DNA from: Diacronema lutheri
Lineage: Eukaryota > Haptophyta > Pavlovophyceae > Pavlovales > Pavlovaceae
NCBI GenBank assembly: GCA_019448385.1
Contig: JAGTXO010000103.1
Coordinates: 1 to 26,745, forward strand
Direction of reading: 5' to 3'
Length of the DNA stretch: 26,745 bases
Each line of letters opens with the position of its first letter. Position 1 is the stretch's first letter. The notes beneath the pieces are model-generated. The model ran no database searches. It had not been told where the DNA came from and was given only the letters and a program-made list of their open reading frames with translations. The translations under genes were made by a program, and so were the position numbers. Shown here piece after piece: positions 22,891-26,745 of the stretch.

Positions 22891-25275
22891 ATGGACGACG
22901 GCAGCGGGCCGTCGCTGACGATCGCGGTGGAGGGGTGCCTGCACGGCGAGCTCGACCGGGTGTACGACACGCTTGCGCACATCGAGTGCGTGCAGGGCGT
23001 GCGCGTCGACGTGCTCCTCTGCTGCGGCGACTTCCAGGCCGTGCGCACGCCCGCCGACCTCGAAAGCCTCGCGTGCCCGCCAAAGTACCGCGACATGCGC
23101 TGCTTCCACGACTACTTCGCCGGGCGCAAGGTGGCGCCGGTGCTCACGCTCTTCGTCGGCGGGAACCACGAGGCCTCCAACTATCTGCAGGAGCTCCCGC
23201 ACGGCGGCTGGGTCGCGCGCAACATCTACTTCCTCGGCCGCGCGGGCGTCGTCGACGTGTGCGGCGTGCGGATCGGTGCGCTCGGCGGCATCTACAACGC
23301 GCGGCATTACCGGCAGGGCGTGTTCGAGCGGCCGCCCTACTCGGCCGACACCCTCCGCTCCGTGTACCACACCCGCGCCGTCGACGCGTTCCGCCTCTGC
23401 CAGCTCGCGCCGCCCGGCGCGGCCGACGGTGCGCGCGCGCCGGACGACCCATCGGGCCGCCCGCTCGGCGCCATCCTCTCGCACGACTGGCCGCGCGGGA
23501 TCGCGCGCCACGGCGACAGCGCGTCGCTCCTCCGCCGCAAGCGCTTCCTCGCCGCCGAGGTGGCCGACGACTCGCTCGGATCGCCGGCGGGCGCGGCGGT
23601 GCTGCGCGCGCTCCGGCCGCGTCATTGGTTCGCCGCGCACCTGCACGCAAAGTTCGCCGCGCTCGTGCGCCACCCGCCGCCCGCGCCGCCCGCGCCTCCG
23701 CCCGGCTGCCAGCCCGCGCCCGCGGGCGGCGGTCACGGCGCGGTGGGCGGCGGCGGCGGCGGCACGGCGGGCGACGTGACCAAGTTCCTCGCCTTGGACA
23801 AGTGCGCGCCGGGCAAGGATTTTTTGCAACTGCTCTCCGTGCCCACGCACAGAGCGGGCCCGCCCGCCCTCTGCTACGATGCGGAGTGGCTTGCCGTCCT
23901 GCGCTCCACCGCGCCCCTCCTCAGCGCATCGCCCCGACCCGTGCACGTCCCGCCCTTCCCGCCCGCCGCCCACGACGCGCGCGCGGGGCGCGCGCCGACG
24001 CGCGCGGACGCGCCGGCGCCGGACGGCGGCGCGGGCGGCTGGCGGCCGGGCGGCGCGGGCGTGCAGTGGGTGCTCGCCAAGGCGGCCGCGCTCCCGCCCG
24101 CGGGAGCGGCGCGCGCGCGCGAGGTGGGGCACGCCCTCGCCGTGCCGTGCGAGTGGGAGGAGCCTGTCGGTGCGGCTCTGCTCGGCGGTGGCGGTGGCGG
24201 TGGCGTTGGCGTTGGCGGTGGCTGCATCGGTCCGTGGCCGCCGAGCGGCGCCGCGCAGACGGCGGCGCTCGTCGCGTGGCTCGAGCTGCCGGCGGACACG
24301 GACAGCAGGCCGCATCAGCTGCTGCTGCCGCATGGCGGCGCGCACGGCGTGCTGCCGCCCGCGGATGCTGCATCACACGACGCAACCCTCGCAACGCTGT
24401 GCGCCGCGGCCGGCGGCGCGGCCGGCGGCGGTGGCCGTGGCGGCGGTGGCGGCGGTGGCGGCGGTGGCTGGCGCGGCGCGCCGCCCGCACAGCGCGGCAC
24501 GCCGCCGTTCCCGCCGCCGCCGCCGCCGCTTCCCGCCCCGCCGCCCGTCCCCGCGCAGCTCGGCGGTGAGATCCTTGCGCACGGGCTGGGCACAGCGAGC
24601 TGGGCGGCATGGGCGCATCCACCGCCGCCCCACCCGCCGTACCCTCCAGGCATGGCGCCGTACCTGCCACCGCTGCCACCGCCCGCGCACCCGCCGCTGC
24701 CACCGCCACCCCACCCGCCGCTGCCACCGCCGCCGCCGCTGCTGCGCTTTGCCGCCGCCCCGCCGCCGTGGCCGCCGCCCCAACCTCCGCTCGGCGTGCG
24801 CGCGCCCGTCGCGCACCCAGCGGCACCGGACCCACCAGCGGCACCGGACCCACCAGCGGCACCGGACCCACCAGCGGCACCGGACCCACCAGCGGCACCG
24901 GACCCACCAGCGGCACCGGACCCACCAGCGGCACCGGACCCGCACGAGATCGACCTCGACGCCGACGACGACATCGACGGCCTGGCGGACGATGCGGCGC
25001 AGCGCGCGCTGCCGGCTGAGCGCGCGCTCTGCGCCGCCGCCATCGCAGCGGCGGCGGGCGCGCGCGCGGCGGCGGCGGCGTGCCTTCCGCCCGACCCGGC
25101 AGAGCTCATGCTCGACGGCGACGACGATGAGGTTGGCGGCGGTGGGGGCGATGGCGGCGGTGGGGGCGATGGCGGCGGTGGCGCAGGCCGCACGAGCGGC
25201 AGCGCCGGCGCCAAGCGCGCGCGCGCCGACGTGTGCACTGGCAGTGGCGCGTCACAGGATCAGTGGACTGCTTGA
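22891..25275 (+). CDS. RNA lariat debranching enzyme (794 aa)
   Basis: Cleaves the 2'-5' branch of excised intron lariats in the nucleus. Family landmarks: '[12 protein letters not shown]' (Cys16, His18), '[11 protein letters not shown]' (Asp47), '[14 protein letters not shown]' (Asn92, His93), '[19 protein letters not shown]', 'LSHDWPRGI' (His198), '[13 protein letters not shown]' (His250, His252) and 'TKFLALDKC'. These are the metallophosphoesterase metal ligands plus the DBR1-specific lariat-recognition region. 'VPCEW' and '[17 protein letters not shown]' fit the DBR1 C-terminal domain. The protein is longer than the usual roughly 500-550 aa because of a Gly/Pro-rich extension with six or seven PDPPAA repeats, an '[13 protein letters not shown]' acidic patch and a final 'GAKRARAD', a possible nuclear signal. 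Intronless. The start is the first ATG at which the homology begins. Confidence 0.95.
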   Translation: MDDGSGPSLTIAVEGCLHGELDRVYDTLAHIECVQGVRVDVLLCCGDFQAVRTPADLESLACPPKYRDMRCFHDYFAGRKVAPVLTLFVGGNHEASNYLQELPHGGWVARNIYFLGRAGVVDVCGVRIGALGGIYNARHYRQGVFERPPYSADTLRSVYHTRAVDAFRLCQLAPPGAADGARAPDDPSGRPLGAILSHDWPRGIARHGDSASLLRRKRFLAAEVADDSLGSPAGAAVLRALRPRHWFAAHLHAKFAALVRHPPPAPPAPPPGCQPAPAGGGHGAVGGGGGGTAGDVTKFLALDKCAPGKDFLQLLSVPTHRAGPPALCYDAEWLAVLRSTAPLLSASPRPVHVPPFPPAAHDARAGRAPTRADAPAPDGGAGGWRPGGAGVQWVLAKAAALPPAGAARAREVGHALAVPCEWEEPVGAALLGGGGGGGVGVGGGCIGPWPPSGAAQTAALVAWLELPADTDSRPHQLLLPHGGAHGVLPPADAASHDATLATLCAAAGGAAGGGGRGGGGGGGGGGWRGAPPAQRGTPPFPPPPPPLPAPPPVPAQLGGEILAHGLGTASWAAWAHPPPPHPPYPPGMAPYLPPLPPPAHPPLPPPPHPPLPPPPPLLRFAAAPPPWPPPQPPLGVRAPVAHPAAPDPPAAPDPPAAPDPPAAPDPPAAPDPPAAPDPPAAPDPHEIDLDADDDIDGLADDAAQRALPAERALCAAAIAAAAGARAAAAACLPPDPAELMLDGDDDEVGGGGGDGGGGGDGGGGAGRTSGSAGAKRARADVCTGSGASQDQWTA
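24823..24946 (+). repeat. 18-bp coding minisatellite in DBR1
   Basis: Six identical 18-bp units GCACCGGACCCACCAGCG (24823-24930) plus a partial seventh encode PDPPAA repeats. Perfect identity implies recent expansion and likely length polymorphism. Confidence 0.95.
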
Positions 25276-25471
25276 AGAAGTCACGCTTCCTGAACGAATC
25301 TCTCTGTGCACGCTTTCTGAATAACAGCTCACGATTCTCCGTTTCCCTCGTCGTTTCCTTTTCTATTCTCTACAACGCTGCGTGCATCCTTTCCCTCCCC
25401 GTGCACGCCCCCACTGCTCAGCCGTCGGCAGCTCGTCGCCGATCGTCGCGCACCGCACCACCCTCGTCGCC
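25276..25471. other. Convergent spacer between DBR1 and KDSR
   Basis: 196 bp between two stop codons. The first 130 bp are noticeably less GC-rich (T/C-rich on the plus strand), as expected for a 3' UTR. Nothing else seen. Confidence 0.6.
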
Positions 25472-26235
25472 TCAACGCCCCGGCGACCCGCCGGCGCCGG
25501 GCTGCGGCTGCCGCCACAGCCGACGGCCGTAGGGCGCGGCAACGCGATCCATCCACCGCACGGCGATGCCCTCGAGCAGCACGGCGACGGGCGCGAGCAG
25601 CGCGTCGCCCACGCTCGACCAGCGCGGCGTCGCGCCTGCTCGCGTGCGCGCGCGCGGCGATGGGCGGCGCGGGCGGCGGCGCGGGCGGCGGCGCGTGAGC
25701 GGCGCGGGCGGCGGCGCGGGCGGCGGCGCGGGCGGCGGCGCGGGCGGCGGCGCGGGCGGCGGCGCGGGCGGCGGCTGCTACCGCGCGCGCACGCCACGCG
25801 CCGCCTGCGCCTCACCGGCGACGGAGTTGACGAGAAGGTTTTGCACCGGGTCGGGCGATGGCAGGTGGAAGGGGGGCGCGTGGCCGCACAAGGAGCGCAG
25901 CAGCAGCGATGCCTGCCAGTGGGTCAAAGGAAGGGGGGGGGGGGTGGGGGGGACGGGGTGGGGTGGGGTGGGCACGAGGCAGGCCGCGCGCAACGCCCGT
26001 GCCGCGTGCCCACCCCACCGCCAGGCCGCGCGCGCGTGCGCGCGAGGCCGCCACCGCGCGGCGCGCGCACAACCGCAGCCGGCGTGTGCAGCTCGAGTGG
26101 GAACATTCCGGAATTCTCCACCGGCTTGGTCGCCTGCTCGAGCTCAAAGCCGCGCGTCGCCATGTCTGGCGGGTAGGCGAGATGGACCGTGACGCACGAG
26201 CCGCAGAGTTCGTTACGCAGGCATTCGGCCAGGCC
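25472..26235 (-). CDS. 3-ketodihydrosphingosine reductase, C-terminal part (three exons visible; partial)
   Basis: Exons 26235-26071, 25912-25816 and 25635-25472 joined at GTT|GTGCGC...GGCAG|GCA (phase 0) and G|GTGAGG...GCAG|GC (phase 1). The first visible exon reads 'GLAECLRNEL', 'VTVHLAYPPDMATRGFELEQ' and 'TKPVE', the signature of KDSR/TSC10, which reduces 3-ketodihydrosphingosine to dihydrosphingosine with NADPH at the ER. The next exons give 'SLLLRSLCGHAPP', 'VQNLLVNSVAGATPRW' and a hydrophobic C-terminus 'ALLAPVAVLLEGIAVRWMDR', fitting the membrane-associated tail. The Rossmann and YxxxK catalytic parts lie beyond the window. The loop between TKPVE and SLLLRS is shorter than in the animal enzyme, so a small exon could be missed. 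Confidence 0.84.
25636..25815 (-). other. KDSR intron with a 12-bp GC-only tandem repeat (180 nt)
   Basis: Donor G|GTGAGG, acceptor CGAGCAG|GC. From about 25667 to 25772 it is a near-perfect (GGCGGCGCGGGC)n array; the sense strand is C-rich. Length is 3n. Confidence 0.82.
25913..26070 (-). other. KDSR intron (158 nt)
   Basis: Donor GTT|GTGCGCGC, acceptor CACTGGCAG|GCA. The sense strand has CCCCACCCCACCCC and a run of C before CTTCCTTTGACC at the 3' end. Confidence 0.7.
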
Positions 26236-26448
26236 CTGCCGCGCAGCGCGCGCACGCCGGCGCGGACGCGTGCGCCGGAGAAGGCGGAGAAGGCGGGGCT
26301 TGGCACACGGAAGGGAGGGAGGGGGGGGGGGGGGGGGGCAGCACGCATCGACCGGAGAAGGCGGGGCTTGGCACACGGAAGGGAGGGAGGGGGGGGGGGG
26401 GGGGGCAGCACGCATCGACCGGAGAAGGCGGGGCTTGGCACACGGAAG

Positions 26449-26499
<51 letters not shown>

Positions 26500-26745
26500 G
26501 TGGGGGGGGGGGGGGGGGGGGGCAGCACGCATCGACCGGAGAAGGCGGGGCTTGCACACGAAGGGAGGGAGGGGGGGGGGGGGGCAGCACGCATCGACCG
26601 AGAAGGCGGGGGCTTGGCACACGGAAGGGAGGGGGGAGGGAGGGTGGGGGGGGGGGGGGGGGGCAGCACGCATCGACCGGGAGAGGCGGTGCTGGGCACA
26701 CGGCAGGAGGGGGGGGGGGTGGGGGGGGGGGGGGGGGGGGGGGGG
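26236..26745 (-). other. KDSR upstream intron (3' part), reaching the window edge
   Basis: Acceptor GCGCGGCAG|GGCCTGGCC at 26236. Upstream on the sense strand the sequence is the minisatellite described separately. The other exons of the gene are not visible. Confidence 0.65.
26274..26745. repeat. G-run minisatellite, about six copies
   Basis: A roughly 45-base body (GCAGCACGCATCGACCGGAG, then AAGGCGGGGCTTGGCACACG, then GAAGGGAGGG) recurs from 26338, 26405, 26522, 26584 and 26663, with a partial first copy at about 26274. Each body is followed by a G run of very different length (about 13 to more than 35). Copies show small differences (missing or extra single bases). Confidence 0.93.

Noticed and set aside
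25667-25772. CRISPR-like or coding meaning of the 12-bp GC repeat
   Set aside because: Simple contiguous tandem repeat without spacers, inside an intron of a eukaryotic gene.

Overview
This is a gene-dense, extremely GC-rich eukaryotic nuclear window. The evidence is GT-AG introns, a cytosolic-type uS7 (RPS5) gene, a kinesin, nicastrin, a cyclin and a lariat debranching enzyme. Glycine/alanine/proline-rich insertions inside conserved proteins, GC-rich introns beginning GTGCGC, and 27-residue ankyrin-type repeats of the 'GHLEVLQWAREHGCEW' kind suggest a haptophyte or similar unicellular alga. That assignment is inference; no marker here names a species.

Layout, left to right. Positions 1-996 are hexamer arrays (CCCGAA, then CCCTTA). 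A decayed Ty1/copia pol remnant follows (about 1085-1892) with a possible LTR edge at 1945. An F-box plus ankyrin-like repeat gene occupies 2367-4022 (+). An orphan Cys/Pro-rich/transmembrane coding remnant lies at 4024-4656 (+). A large minus-strand kinesin with a C-terminal PH-like domain spans 4799-9398; its motor domain is interrupted by an intron filled with a (GGTGAG)n array. A minus-strand run follows: a membrane-anchored alpha/beta-hydrolase-like protein (9854-11482), nicastrin (11664-15020, four exons), a Pho80/cyclin Y-like cyclin (15366-17120) and an ABHD11-like hydrolase (18233-19627). Divergent from the last gene is RPS5/uS7 (19765-21017, +). A minus-strand secreted or membrane protein with a duplicated domain (21499-22761) shares a 129-bp divergent promoter with DBR1 (22891-25275, +). 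The window ends in the last exons of a minus-strand 3-ketodihydrosphingosine reductase (25472-26235). Its upstream intron is a minisatellite with long G runs that reaches the right edge.

The genes do not form a pathway. They are housekeeping or signalling genes (translation, intron-lariat turnover, sphingolipid synthesis, gamma-secretase, cell cycle, microtubule motor) packed with short spacers. The remarkable material is structural: telomere-like GGGTNN hexamer arrays, poly-C/poly-G runs up to 56 nt, introns that are C-rich on the sense strand and often a multiple of three in length, one intron with G-rich and C-rich halves able to fold on itself, a homogenised 81-bp repeat gene with a decayed fragment elsewhere, a kinesin-PH fusion and a nicastrin with a divergent DYIGS-equivalent motif. 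I found no convincing new multi-gene system. Exon structures were inferred by joining conserved protein segments at GT-AG sites and checking phase.
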